A stretch of 64,000 nucleotides of DNA from the NCBI GenBank assembly GCA_029237915.1, contig JAQWHD010000054.1, positions 1 through 64,000 on the forward strand. The letters are read 5' to 3'. Of the stretch, positions 1 to 9,064 are shown piece by piece. Made by a program: the position numbers and the translations under genes. Numbering within the stretch: the first letter of the stretch is position 1; each line of letters starts with the position of its first letter. Source of the DNA: Thalassotalea sp. (lineage in GTDB: Bacteria > Pseudomonadota > Gammaproteobacteria > Enterobacterales > Alteromonadaceae). Below the pieces are notes generated by a model. That model saw nothing but the letters and a program-made list of their open reading frames with translations, was not told where the DNA came from and did no database searches.

Positions 1-234
1 GCCGCCAATATTTTCGGTAACAGTGAAACCAGCAGAGCGAATTTCTTGTGCTAAGCGTTTAGCGGTTTTCTTTTCCATAAGTGAAAGTTCAGGATTGCGA
101 TGGAAGTGATCCCAAAGTGAACCAAGGTGATTTTTATAATCTTTATCTACGGCGCTAGATAATTCACTCGCTTGTACACAGGTTAATCCCAGTGATAATG
201 AGCTAGACAGAAGAACTGCATAAATTGCTTTCAT
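1..234 (-). CDS. M20-family amidohydrolase, secreted (partial, N-terminal part)
   Basis: The gene starts at 234 on the minus strand and runs off the left edge, leaving 78 codons. The first 22 or so residues form a Sec signal peptide (MKAIYAVLLSSSLSLGLTC, then VQA). The mature part contains HFHRNPELSLMEKKTA followed by a hydrophobic turn reading AGFTVTENIGG. This is the usual opening of M20D amidohydrolases (hippurate, IAA-amino-acid and N-acyl-amino-acid hydrolases), which are zinc enzymes; the metal ligands lie outside the window. A ribosome site AAGGAA lies about 9 bases ahead of the start. It is divergent from plsB. The substrate cannot be told; export points to hydrolysis in the periplasm. 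Confidence 0.75.
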   Translation of the reverse strand, partial: MKAIYAVLLSSSLSLGLTCVQASELSSAVDKDYKNHLGSLWDHFHRNPELSLMEKKTAKRLAQEIRSAGFTVTENIGG

Positions 235-410
235 TGTTTTTATTCCTTTCCCTTGCATGTAAAAAAACTAATTAGTTGGTATTACTTTATACATCTATTG
301 ATTAAATGTCTTGTTTGGTATGAAAAATGTTCACTATGGCACTAAGCTTGTCATTAATGTTATAATTTATCTCATTATTTTGGTTTTCTTCAACAGAGTC
401 TTTATTGCAC

Positions 411-2843
411 ATGCGTTCATTGTTTTATTTTTTACTTTCATGGCCTTTACGCTTATTAGTTCGTTGTAAAATCGTTCCTGATAATGCTGAAAATCCACAA
501 GATTTAAGCGATTGTAATTCTACCTTTTATATACTTCGTCATCGTTCGGCTAGTGATTTAATTGCCCTACAAATGGCGTGTAAGAAGCAAGGTCTTCCCG
601 ATCCTTTAGAGAATGTCGATGTTGGTGGTAAGTCATTTAGACGCTGTTTATGTCTAGAGCAACCTAGCTCAATATTTCCTTGGGTAAAAAAGAGAGAAAC
701 TAAAGCTTTAGAACAAGGTTTAGTATTGCTTAAACATCACGAGAAAAACCCTGAGGCTAAAACTAAATTAGTACCAGTAAATATTCTTTGGGGACGAGTA
801 CCAACGAAAGAAAACAAAGCCGATGTAGGCATGGTCTTAGCCGATGATACTTCGCCTAATTTTTTACGTAAATTCTGGATCGTATTGTTTTTAGGTCGAG
901 ATACACTAGTACGTTTTAGTACTGCCGTTTCTTTTCGTGAAATGACCGATAACCAGGGAGCTAATGAAGTTTCCGCGCGCAAATTAATGCGTGTTGCTCG
1001 CTTTCACTTCCATCGCCAAACGGTTGCCGCAACAGGTCCTCGTTTAATGGGTCTTCAGCAAACATTTACCGCTCTATTTGCAACGCCGGCAATCAAACGT
1101 TTAATTAAAGAAGAAGCAAAAACTAAAGGTATTTCTGAAGCGGAAGTTAAAAAGCAAGCGCTAGCTATAATGAAAGAGATTGCCGCTGATTATCGTAATA
1201 CTACAATACGTCTAGGTGAGCGAATTTTACGCTGGTTGTGGAACCGTCTGTACGACGGTATTGAAGTACGTCATGCGGATCGCCTACGTAAGCTTTCACA
1301 AGATGGTCATGAAATTATTTACGTTCCATGTCATCGCTCGCATATGGATTATTTATTACTGACTTATGTTATTTATCAGCAAGGTTTAGTTACGCCAAGA
1401 ATTGCCGCAGGTATTAACTTAAATTTTTGGCCAGCAGGCCCTATTTTCCGTAAAGCCGGTGCTTTCTTTATTCGTCGTAGCTTTGCTGGTAATCGTTTGT
1501 ATTCAACAATATTCCGTGAATACTTAGGTTTATTGTTTAACCGTGGCTATGCAGTTAAATATTACACTGAAGGCGGCCGCTCTCGTACAGGTCGTTTGCT
1601 ACAACCTAAAACAGGTATGTTATCAATGACAGTGCAAAGTATGCTTAAAGGGTTAGATCGCCCGCTTACTTTAGTACCTGTGTATTTAGGTTACGAGCAC
1701 GTGATGGAAGTTGCGAGTTATCATAAAGAATTAAAAGGTAGTTCAAAACAAAAAGAATCAGTTTTTGGCGTGGTAAAAGCGATCCGTAAACTTCGCAACT
1801 ACGGCAAAGGTTTTGTGAATTTTGGCGAACCAATTAGTATTAATGACTTTTTAAATAAAGAAGCGCCTGATTGGAAAGATAGTATCGATCCTATCGAGCC
1901 TGCAAAACCACAGTGGTTATCACCAGTTGTAAATAATATGGCTAACCAAGTGATGGAGGAGATTAATAAAGCCGTAGCATTAAATTCTGTGACTTTGTCA
2001 GCATTAATTTTATTAACGGCTAATAATAACTCCCTTACTCGAAAAGAACTCGAACAACAGTTAGATTTTTTCTTAGATGTGCAGCGTAAAGCACCATTTA
2101 GTGCTGATATGTTTATCCCAGAACAGTCTGGTGAAGAGTTAGTTGATTCATTAATTAAATTAAACAAAGTTGATGTTGAAGATGATGGTCTTGGCCAAAT
2201 AATTTCTTTAACAGGGCAAGCAGTGTTAGAAATGGGCTATTACCGTAATAATATTTTACATGCCTATATGTTGCCTTCTGTGGTTTGCCGTTTATTAAAA
2301 ACCTATGACAAGCTAACCACCGAAGAAATCACGGCTAAAACATTACAATTAACGCAATTGATTAAAGCTGAATTGTTTTTATGGTTTAAAGACGAAGATG
2401 TTGTAGAGCAAGTTAACAAGCTGTTAGCTGTACTTGAAGAGCAAGGTATAATTAAGTCTAGCAAAGCGGATTACTGGTCAATCAATGAAGACAGTAAAGA
2501 TGTTTATAAAATCAACTTATTATCTCAATGTATCAGTGAAACGGTACAGCGTTACGCCATAGTGTTAAAGTTAATAAAACAATTAGCACCAGTAAGTCGC
2601 GCAGCATTAGAAAGTGATGCAACGACATTAGCTAAGCGTATGTCGCAGTTGCATAATATTAATGCCCCAGAGTTTATTAATAAAAAATCGCAGGCCGCGA
2701 TTGTTAACGCTTTGCGCGAATACGGTTACATAGCTTCAGATGACAGCGGTTGTTTTGTTGCCCAAGAGACTATAGGTGAGCTAGAAGAAACCATAACCCA
2801 CTTAATCGAGCCAGATGTGCTGCAAAGTATACTACACTCTTAA
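411..2843 (+). CDS. plsB: Glycerol-3-phosphate 1-O-acyltransferase PlsB
   Basis: PlsB acylates sn-glycerol-3-phosphate at position 1 with acyl-ACP or acyl-CoA, the first step of phospholipid synthesis at the inner membrane. The product has about 810 residues, close to the 807 of E. coli. The catalytic HX4D box reads HRSHMD, near residue 308-313, and the phosphate-binding block YYTEGGRSRTGR lies about 85 residues later; both are intact. I use the ATG at 411; a TTG two codons earlier (405) also fits the frame and neither has a strong ribosome site. It is monocistronic, with a strong terminator 18 bases after the stop. In E. coli plsB adjoins ubiA; here ubiA lies 26 kb away. Confidence 0.97.
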   Translation: MRSLFYFLLSWPLRLLVRCKIVPDNAENPQDLSDCNSTFYILRHRSASDLIALQMACKKQGLPDPLENVDVGGKSFRRCLCLEQPSSIFPWVKKRETKALEQGLVLLKHHEKNPEAKTKLVPVNILWGRVPTKENKADVGMVLADDTSPNFLRKFWIVLFLGRDTLVRFSTAVSFREMTDNQGANEVSARKLMRVARFHFHRQTVAATGPRLMGLQQTFTALFATPAIKRLIKEEAKTKGISEAEVKKQALAIMKEIAADYRNTTIRLGERILRWLWNRLYDGIEVRHADRLRKLSQDGHEIIYVPCHRSHMDYLLLTYVIYQQGLVTPRIAAGINLNFWPAGPIFRKAGAFFIRRSFAGNRLYSTIFREYLGLLFNRGYAVKYYTEGGRSRTGRLLQPKTGMLSMTVQSMLKGLDRPLTLVPVYLGYEHVMEVASYHKELKGSSKQKESVFGVVKAIRKLRNYGKGFVNFGEPISINDFLNKEAPDWKDSIDPIEPAKPQWLSPVVNNMANQVMEEINKAVALNSVTLSALILLTANNNSLTRKELEQQLDFFLDVQRKAPFSADMFIPEQSGEELVDSLIKLNKVDVEDDGLGQIISLTGQAVLEMGYYRNNILHAYMLPSVVCRLLKTYDKLTTEEITAKTLQLTQLIKAELFLWFKDEDVVEQVNKLLAVLEEQGIIKSSKADYWSINEDSKDVYKINLLSQCISETVQRYAIVLKLIKQLAPVSRAALESDATTLAKRMSQLHNINAPEFINKKSQAAIVNALREYGYIASDDSGCFVAQETIGELEETITHLIEPDVLQSILHS

Positions 2844-2860
2844 AAGAGTTCATAAAATGA

Positions 2861-2907
2861 AACGGAGCTCATACCACTTTAACTCAGTTGGTATCAGCTC
2901 CGTTTTT
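2861..2907 (+). terminator. Rho-independent terminator of plsB
   Basis: A 16-bp stem beginning AACGGAGCT pairs with an arm ending AGCTCCGTT (one mismatch), with a 12-nt loop, followed by a run of T. The upper stem carries ATACCA...TGGTAT, a motif that recurs in other intergenic hairpins of the window. Confidence 0.9.
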
Positions 2908-2948
2908 GTTTTTACTGAGCTGGTTTTTATTGATTAACAGGTGAGAGT

Positions 2949-4007
2949 TTGAAATTGAAATTTTATTTATATTGTATGTTTTTTTGTTTTTGCAGTCAGA
3001 GCGCAGCGACCACCTTACAATTTCCAAATTTACCTGAGCCAGTTACCAATAATGCTGTCGCTTTAGTTAGTACCAGTGAAGGTGATTTTCTATTATCTTT
3101 TATGGGACTTGCCCAAGAGAAAGATTATAAAGCGGTGCATAATAAAGTCTGGGCGCTAAAAGTTGGTGAAAAATCTTGGCAACAAAAAACATCTGTCCCT
3201 AGTTCTTTAACGATTAAAGGACGTTTAGCATCTGTTGCTGTAGGGGTGAAAGAAAGTGTTTATTTATTTGGTGGCTATACGGTAGATAGTCAGCACAATG
3301 AAATTTCTAGTCCGGATGTTTATCGTTATAATGTTTTAAATGATAGTTATCAAAAGCTAGCAAAAATGCCTGTTCCTGTAGATGATAGTGTCGCCTTAGT
3401 TTATCAGCAGCGTTATATTTACTTAGTCAGTGGCTGGCATGATGCTGGTAATGTAAATTTGGTACAAGTTTACGATATTATCACTGATACTTGGTCACAA
3501 GCGTCACCATTTTTAGGTGTACCTGTATTTGGTCATAGTGGCGGTATTGCAAATAATCGTATGGTAATTTGTGATGGTGTAGCTGTTGTTCCACAATTAT
3601 TAAAGCGCCGTAAATACAGTAAAATAGCACAATGTTTAATCGGGCAGATTGACCAAACTAACCATCGTAAAATTGATTGGCAACTGCTTACCCACCCAAC
3701 TAATGAAGCACGTTATCGAATGGCTGCAGCTAATTTTGATGATAAAATTATCATGTTAGCCGGCTCAACCAATCCGTATAATTATAACGGGGTTGGTTAT
3801 GACGGTATTCCTGCGCCTGCAACCAGTGAAGCTTGGATATTTGATGTGCAAAAGCAAAAATGGCGAGTTCGTATTGGCGACGGTTTAGACTCAATGGACC
3901 ACAGAGGTTTGCTGATTTACCAGAATCACCTAATTACTATTGGCGGTATGGGAATTGGCCAGCAGGTTTTGGATGAGGTTATCGCCAGACCTTTTAATAA
4001 CCCTTAA
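2949..4007 (+). CDS. Kelch-repeat periplasmic protein, NanM-like (cyclically permuted mutarotase type)
   Basis: The 352-residue product starts with a signal peptide (MKLKFYLYCMFFCFCSQSAA). The rest reads as successive Kelch blades: VYLFGGYTV at about residue 100, YIYLVSGWHDAG at about 155, IIMLAGSTNPYN at about 270 and LITIGGMGIG near the end, with W/Y-containing strands such as DTWSQASPF. Length and layout match the NanM family of sialic-acid mutarotases (E. coli 368 residues) better than long galactose oxidases. The start is a TTG with AGGTGAG about 4 bases ahead. No sialic-acid uptake or catabolism genes are nearby, so the sugar role is only a family inference; a general six-bladed propeller protein is the alternative. 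Confidence 0.7.
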   Translation: MKLKFYLYCMFFCFCSQSAATTLQFPNLPEPVTNNAVALVSTSEGDFLLSFMGLAQEKDYKAVHNKVWALKVGEKSWQQKTSVPSSLTIKGRLASVAVGVKESVYLFGGYTVDSQHNEISSPDVYRYNVLNDSYQKLAKMPVPVDDSVALVYQQRYIYLVSGWHDAGNVNLVQVYDIITDTWSQASPFLGVPVFGHSGGIANNRMVICDGVAVVPQLLKRRKYSKIAQCLIGQIDQTNHRKIDWQLLTHPTNEARYRMAAANFDDKIIMLAGSTNPYNYNGVGYDGIPAPATSEAWIFDVQKQKWRVRIGDGLDSMDHRGLLIYQNHLITIGGMGIGQQVLDEVIARPFNNP

Positions 4008-4142
4008 GTGCCTACTTGTATTGTCTAAATTACATCCAGATACGGCTGTTAATGGTTTGTTGATGATGAGTTGATCCAGATCAGAAAACTGTTTGCTAAA
4101 TTGCCTTAATCTAACAGCATAAGTTAGTTAAAGGAGAGTCAC

Positions 4143-4271
4143 ATGGACAACTTACAAGTATTACTCACAGACCCAATCGTATTATTTGCTGGCGGCGGTT
4201 TAGCTACTTTGTTAGCTATAGGTGGCTTTTATATTTATTATTTTATGACAAAAATAAATAACAACGAATAA
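4143..4271 (+). CDS. DUF3149-type small membrane protein
   Basis: This 42-residue ORF was found by reading the gap by eye. It has an excellent ribosome site (AAGGAG, 6 bases ahead) and its own terminator downstream. The sequence is a short acidic-polar N-terminus (MDNLQVLLTDP), one transmembrane helix rich in Gly, Leu and Ile (residues about 12-34), then a short polar tail ending KINNNE. Size, topology and the aromatic patch FYIYYF near the membrane exit resemble DUF3149, a family of roughly 40-residue proteins of unknown function. Function unknown; it is a free-standing gene with its own signals. Confidence 0.75.
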   Translation: MDNLQVLLTDPIVLFAGGGLATLLAIGGFYIYYFMTKINNNE

Positions 4272-4311
4272 TCGTAACAGTTTTTCTTTCTCCCTAGAAA
4301 GAATGTCTAAA

Positions 4312-4343
4312 TTGGCGGTACATTAATGTACGGCCATTTTTTT
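4312..4343 (+). terminator. Rho-independent terminator after the DUF3149 gene
   Basis: TGGCGGTACAT pairs with ATGTACGGCCA with one mismatch across a TA loop, followed by seven T. It closes the small gene at 4143-4271. The remaining stretch from 4344 to 4461 shows nothing I recognise. Confidence 0.85.
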
Positions 4344-4461
4344 ATCTAAATAATCCCTCTCTAATCTTCTATATAGCTTTAGGCCATAGCTACTTGCATT
4401 TACCCCATACAAGAGTAAGCTTATGATTAAGTTAATTTTATAATACTAACAAGAATATTTT

Positions 4462-6420
4462 ATGGAAAAAATCAAAGTTTTATTTGGCTGTATCTTGGTT
4501 TTACTTTTTAGTGTCAGTGCTAATGCCGCAGTTGTATCCCAGCAAGTTTTGAGTAATAAAACATTTAAACTAAAAGCTATGGAGCTGGAAGCAGTTTCAG
4601 GTATTTTTACTTTTGAATTTGATCCTAAACTAGAAAATAATAAAGCAATTGTTGATATTGATTTAGCGCCTAGAAATAGTGCTGGTTTGGTGACAGCAAA
4701 AGCTAATTTTTTTATTATTCAACTTAAAGACCCTGCACTTCGCAAGGGCGCATTAGTTGAAGTGAGCAACCGCGGCTCGAAAGCGTCGTTAAGATATTTC
4801 AACCATGCCATGAAAAACTCTTTACCAAATAAAGCCTCTGCTTTAGGTGATGGCTTAATTCAAGAGCTAGGTTTGTCACTAGTGTGGGTTGGTTGGCAAG
4901 CGGATGTGACTCCTGCTGATAATGTAATGACAGCAACTCTACCTAAAATTGCTGGCTTAACTGGAACGGCAAGAAGCGATTGGACTGTTGATAGCGCGAA
5001 ATCATTATTATCATTGGCACATAAACAAGGTATTGAAACAGTTTATCCTGTTGATAAGGCAAGGGCATCTGAAGCTTGGTTAACTAAGCGGTTAGGACGA
5101 GATAATCTACGAACAGTAGTCCCTGCAAATAAGTGGCAATTTAGCTCTGATGGTAAACAAATTGCAGGTGATTTTGAACCGGGTGTTTACGAGCTAGTTT
5201 ATCCTACTCAAGATCCTATTGTGGTTGGCTTAGGTTTAGCGATTATTCGTGATACAGCAGCGTATATAAAAGACAAACAAAGCCCTTATCTAGTGCCAAA
5301 AACAATTGCTTTTGGGGTTTCTCAGACGGGGCGTTTTTTAAGGCATTTTCTTTATCAAGGCTTTAATCAAACAGAGCTTGGCTTAAAAGCATTCGATGGC
5401 ATGTTCATTCATACTGCGGGCGCTGGCCGAGGTAGCTTTAACCACCGATTTGCACAGCCATCTCGTGATGCTCATCGGATGTCAGCCTTTTTCTATCCAA
5501 CCGATATATTCCCATTTACCAGTGCCCGAATTCGCAACGATATTACCAATAAAAAAATAGGTTTATTAAAGCGCAATGGCGAGGACTTTTATCCTAAAAT
5601 TTTCTACACCAATACAGGTTATGAATATTGGGGGCGAGCAGCAGGATTAATTCATAGTCATGATGTTTATGATGTAACGCCTTTTGCTAATGAACGAATT
5701 TATCATATTGCATCGGCTCAGCATTACGTTGAACCTAAAAATAATATCAGAGCTGTCAATGAAGCTAAGGGCTTATTTACAGGCAATCCTCTGGATTTTA
5801 AATTGCATTTACGGGCACTTCTTTCGCATTTAACCAATTGGGTTGTTGCTGATAAAACACCACCTAAGAGTGCTTACCCTAAGTATGCAGATCAAACATT
5901 AACTAATTTTTCCCATTTTCAACTACCACTATGGTTAGAAATTGAAAAACCATTTAAACCTCATACTGCTTATGAAGTCGATTATGGAGATAAGTGGCAG
6001 CAAGGTATCATTACCAACCAGCCACCTATGATGTTAGCTGAAATTATTCCGCCAGTACCAAAAGTTGATAATAATGGTCATGAAGTTAGTGGTATTAAGC
6101 ATCCATTAATACGTGCCCCAATAGCCACTTTCATGCCTTGGACCTTACGTTACAATAAGTTTGCAAGTAATGAGCTTGCTGATTTTCAAGGCGGGATGAA
6201 AAAGTGGAAGAAAGACCGAATACTATCTCGTTACGCAAGCAAAAAATCATACTTAAACCATTTGAATAAAATGAGCTTAAAAGCATTGGCTGAAGGCTGG
6301 ATCTTGGCACGTGATGTTAGTCGTATTCAACAGCAGGGGCGTTGGCTGTGGGATTGGAGTATGGATCAACCCGAGCCGCTATATCCACCATTAAAGCAAC
6401 CGTCTGAAGAAGACGAGTAG
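4462..6420 (+). CDS. Secreted alpha/beta hydrolase of the Abhydrolase_10 (PF20091) type
   Basis: The 652-residue product has a signal peptide (MEKIKVLFGCILVLLFSVSA, then NA, cleavage near residue 22). The nucleophile elbow reads AFGVSQTGRFLRHF with Ser at about 287; the Gly-X-Ser-X-Thr-Gly form and the following Arg-Phe-Leu-Arg are typical of this large alpha/beta hydrolase family, known mainly from marine and soil bacteria with unproven substrates. A conserved-looking LVWVGWQADVTP block is at about 140. The enzyme should act in the periplasm or outside. A small gene follows after 18 bases and is probably co-transcribed. Substrate unknown. Confidence 0.8.
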   Translation: MEKIKVLFGCILVLLFSVSANAAVVSQQVLSNKTFKLKAMELEAVSGIFTFEFDPKLENNKAIVDIDLAPRNSAGLVTAKANFFIIQLKDPALRKGALVEVSNRGSKASLRYFNHAMKNSLPNKASALGDGLIQELGLSLVWVGWQADVTPADNVMTATLPKIAGLTGTARSDWTVDSAKSLLSLAHKQGIETVYPVDKARASEAWLTKRLGRDNLRTVVPANKWQFSSDGKQIAGDFEPGVYELVYPTQDPIVVGLGLAIIRDTAAYIKDKQSPYLVPKTIAFGVSQTGRFLRHFLYQGFNQTELGLKAFDGMFIHTAGAGRGSFNHRFAQPSRDAHRMSAFFYPTDIFPFTSARIRNDITNKKIGLLKRNGEDFYPKIFYTNTGYEYWGRAAGLIHSHDVYDVTPFANERIYHIASAQHYVEPKNNIRAVNEAKGLFTGNPLDFKLHLRALLSHLTNWVVADKTPPKSAYPKYADQTLTNFSHFQLPLWLEIEKPFKPHTAYEVDYGDKWQQGIITNQPPMMLAEIIPPVPKVDNNGHEVSGIKHPLIRAPIATFMPWTLRYNKFASNELADFQGGMKKWKKDRILSRYASKKSYLNHLNKMSLKALAEGWILARDVSRIQQQGRWLWDWSMDQPEPLYPPLKQPSEEDE

Positions 6421-6438
6421 TATTTGTAAGGATTTAAT

Positions 6439-6720
6439 ATGAATGTAGATAAAGCTAAAAAACGCATTGCAAAACAGGTTAAGAAGGGTTTTAAAGGTTA
6501 CCCACAAATATCGATAGAATACTTTGGTGAAAGTGCTGATTGTGCAACTGCCGTATCGGTACAGTTTGTTTTGGAGGAAGGGGCCGAAGTTCAAACAGAG
6601 CGGTTCAACAGTAAAACTGATGCAAGAGAATGTGAAGTTATTCAAACCGCTTTAGTTAAAATAATTGACCGCGCTAATGTCAGTTCGGTAATCGAAACGA
6701 CAGGTGTTTCGATTATATAG
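6439..6720 (+). CDS. Conserved-looking small cytoplasmic protein, unknown function
   Basis: I do not recognise a named family. The 93-residue product begins with a Lys-rich stretch (MNVDKAKKRIAKQVKKGFKG), continues with alternating hydrophobic strands and an acidic EEGAE segment, and ends in a hydrophobic SVIETTGVSII. There is no signal peptide or membrane helix and only two cysteines. The ribosome site AAGGA is 7 bases ahead of the ATG, and the gene follows the secreted hydrolase by 18 bases. Codon use looks like its neighbours, so it is likely real. The opposite-strand frame over the same bases is a shadow. Confidence 0.7.
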   Translation: MNVDKAKKRIAKQVKKGFKGYPQISIEYFGESADCATAVSVQFVLEEGAEVQTERFNSKTDARECEVIQTALVKIIDRANVSSVIETTGVSII

Positions 6721-6734
6721 ATATTTAATAAGAT

Positions 6735-7862
6735 CTATTTTTTTATCATTATCCAAGTATTAGCGTAATCGGGTAAATGCTTATTGGCCTGATGGTAATC
6801 GCTCCAACCATAATAACTATCGACCAAAAAATCTAGCTGGAACAGGTTGTTGTCAAAAGCACCGCCTGTATCCGCTAGTATGCCCATTTGACTCACTGAA
6901 TCAGCGCCTTGTTGATAGTTAATCATGATCAGCTTACCTAGGCCTAATTGTGCTACGTTACCGGCAAAGGTTACATGTGGTTTGACTGCTATTTTATTCT
7001 CAATGGTTTTGCCATAGCCCATGATCGAGGGAACTTCGGCAAAGTACCAATAGCGTGCTTGCTCGGTTTTACCAATCGAATAATCATAACTAATGCCATT
7101 GTTACGATGCACATTAAAATAACGAGTTTGGCCATCAATCGTAAGCACGCCAGTGCCTTGTAAAAGCACATCGTGCAAACTCTCTTCAGTTATCCAAACC
7201 AAAGGTTTAGCTAAATCTTTTGCATCAAGAGCGCCATCAATAACTTGCTGACGGGTATATTTAAACCTGGTTAAAGAGTGCTTTTGCAATTCGGCTTGCT
7301 CTAAGGTTAAGTTCTTTTCATCCACAGGCAGGGCGTATAGTGCTTGGTTAAATTCAGCTGTTTTTACAGCACTTGCCTCTAGCAATTTAGTGTAATATTT
7401 AGTGATAAAAAGCTGCTCTGCAGGAATATTATTTAGCAGCCTGTTTTTAATGTCGTTTGTACTTGCTTTAGCAATAGAATCGGCAGTATTTTTATCTGGG
7501 TACCAACGATAAAAGTCAAAGTTCTTCTTTAAAAAGGCACTGCTATGCAAACGGCTTGGTTGCTTAGCGCGGACATCTGTAACATAAGTTTGGCAAATGA
7601 ATTTTAGCGTGTCAGCTACCTTGTCTAAGGTAATGTCCGCACTAATTACTTGACCTGAATGTACAGCGTAATTATCTGTTTCTTTGTTGTTGGCAAAATA
7701 GGTTTGTGTGTTGCTAGCAACAGTACAAAGGTCGCTGGTTTTAAACAACTTTACTTGGCCTATATTTGGCATTGGCTCTAAAACAAACTCGCCGTTATTT
7801 GCAGAAGCAAAAAAATTGATGCTCGCAAGCATCAATATAATAAGTTTTGACTGTATTTTCAT
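6735..7862 (-). CDS. MltA-family (3D domain) lytic transglycosylase-like protein
   Basis: The 375-residue product has a signal peptide ending near FFASA-NNGEF and no lipobox, unlike MltA, which is a lipoprotein. Three stretches line up with MltA by eye: LFITKYYTKLLEAS (the GYYTP region), TRQQVIDGALD with LQGTGVLTIDG and NGISYDYSIG (the SRAEI, VQGSG and NGH..SIG blocks), and the C-terminal 3D motif LADTGGAFDN, whose Asp corresponds to the catalytic Asp. The segment between the second block and the 3D domain is much shorter than in MltA. MltA enzymes cut peptidoglycan to 1,6-anhydro products in the periplasm. Whether this divergent form is active is not certain. The ends lie close to the convergent gene at 6439-6720 and to hemY. 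Confidence 0.7.
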   Translation of the reverse strand: MKIQSKLIILMLASINFFASANNGEFVLEPMPNIGQVKLFKTSDLCTVASNTQTYFANNKETDNYAVHSGQVISADITLDKVADTLKFICQTYVTDVRAKQPSRLHSSAFLKKNFDFYRWYPDKNTADSIAKASTNDIKNRLLNNIPAEQLFITKYYTKLLEASAVKTAEFNQALYALPVDEKNLTLEQAELQKHSLTRFKYTRQQVIDGALDAKDLAKPLVWITEESLHDVLLQGTGVLTIDGQTRYFNVHRNNGISYDYSIGKTEQARYWYFAEVPSIMGYGKTIENKIAVKPHVTFAGNVAQLGLGKLIMINYQQGADSVSQMGILADTGGAFDNNLFQLDFLVDSYYGWSDYHQANKHLPDYANTWIMIKK

Positions 7863-7882
7863 AGTAATTTACTTGCTAGCAA

Positions 7883-9064
7883 TTATTGATTTAAGATTTC
7901 TTGATAAACTCGGTTAGCTTGTTGATGCTCACCTCTTAGCTCTAATAACTGGGCGTAGCTTTGCATATCATCTGCATCTTGTTGAATTTTTAATAAGCTA
8001 ATAAAAGCCTTTTGCGCTTTATCAAAGTCTTTGGCACTAACGCTAAGGTTGGCTAATGCACTTAACCATAAAGCATTGTCAGGTTGTTTCAATAATATTT
8101 TTTGAATTTTAGCGACCATATGACTAGGCTGCGTAATATTGAGTTTACTCAAAGCTCTAATGAAGGTTGGCGATGCATCTTTCTTAATGAGAGGAAGTAC
8201 TAGATCATCGAGTCTATCGGATAAACCATTAGCACTTAAACACTCGGCATAAGCAAGAACAATACCTTCGCTTTGTTTTTCTTTACGGCTTAAGCCTTTA
8301 TAGTAAGCAGCTACCGCTTCTATACTTTCTTTTTTACTAAGCTGGCTAAAATGACCAACACTGGCTTTTACTTCCCAATTAGTAATGTCATCGCTATTAA
8401 CGCTCTTGTCTTTTTTCACTTGTTTGATCAGCTCTATAGCTTTTTCAAAACGTTTTTCATGTAAGCAAACTTCAATATCTAAACCTAATAAACGACCATC
8501 ATGGCCAATAAGTGTATGGTTTTTATCTAAAATTTCACGAGCCTTAATGAATTGCTTATCATCTAAGTTTAAGCGCGCAGCAACAAGAAGTGTTTCAAAG
8601 CTGAAATTCTCCTGTGCCTTAGGGTGTTCACTTAAAAACTTTAAGTAGTTTTCAGTATTTGCTGATAAACCTTGTTTATGGCTGGCACTCGCAGCGACTA
8701 ACCAAGCGCTATTTGCCAATTCTGATGTTTGTGCACACTTAGCCATTAATTGTTCTGCTTGTTTGTAATCTTCAAGCAGATAAGCGCCTAAGCCCTTTTG
8801 AAATTGTTGTTTTGCTTTGGCTTTACTCGTAAATGCCATTTTACGCCAAGTTTTCGAGCTAAATTTAAAGCCAAGACGAATTCCCCAATAAAGGAATACA
8901 AATATGAAAGTCGCTATGGTTAAAAAGACTAAAGCTGTTACTACTGTTAACTCATAAGCAACGTCACCCATAGAGATGATAATGTAGCCTTTTTGGCCTA
9001 TCAGAAATGGCGCCGCAGCGAGTAATGATAAAAATAAAACAACCGTTAAGATAATGCGGATCAT
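7883..9064 (-). CDS. hemY: HemY, inner-membrane TPR protein of the haem operon
   Basis: The 393-residue protein has two N-terminal membrane helices (about residues 3-22 and 41-66), then a cytoplasmic or periplasmic tail of helical TPR-like repeats (QKGLGAYLLEDYKQAEQLM, then DNALWLSALANLSVSAKDFDKAQKAF). This is the HemY_N plus TPR layout of gammaproteobacterial HemY. It is not the Bacillus oxidase that shares the name. Its molecular role is unclear, and it is linked to tetrapyrrole synthesis by its operon. It overlaps the end of hemX by an ATGA, so it is translationally coupled and is the last gene of hemC-hemD-hemX-hemY. Confidence 0.92.
   Translation of the reverse strand: MIRIILTVVLFLSLLAAAPFLIGQKGYIIISMGDVAYELTVVTALVFLTIATFIFVFLYWGIRLGFKFSSKTWRKMAFTSKAKAKQQFQKGLGAYLLEDYKQAEQLMAKCAQTSELANSAWLVAASASHKQGLSANTENYLKFLSEHPKAQENFSFETLLVAARLNLDDKQFIKAREILDKNHTLIGHDGRLLGLDIEVCLHEKRFEKAIELIKQVKKDKSVNSDDITNWEVKASVGHFSQLSKKESIEAVAAYYKGLSRKEKQSEGIVLAYAECLSANGLSDRLDDLVLPLIKKDASPTFIRALSKLNITQPSHMVAKIQKILLKQPDNALWLSALANLSVSAKDFDKAQKAFISLLKIQQDADDMQSYAQLLELRGEHQQANRVYQEILNQ

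Noticed and set aside
1799-2167. A 122-codon minus-strand frame inside plsB
   Set aside because: plsB is conserved here, and the frame lacks a ribosome site and any family resemblance.
6391-6645. Minus-strand frame over the 93-residue gene
   Set aside because: Phe/Tyr/Leu-rich composition typical of an antisense frame, whereas the plus-strand gene has a good SD and follows the hydrolase closely.
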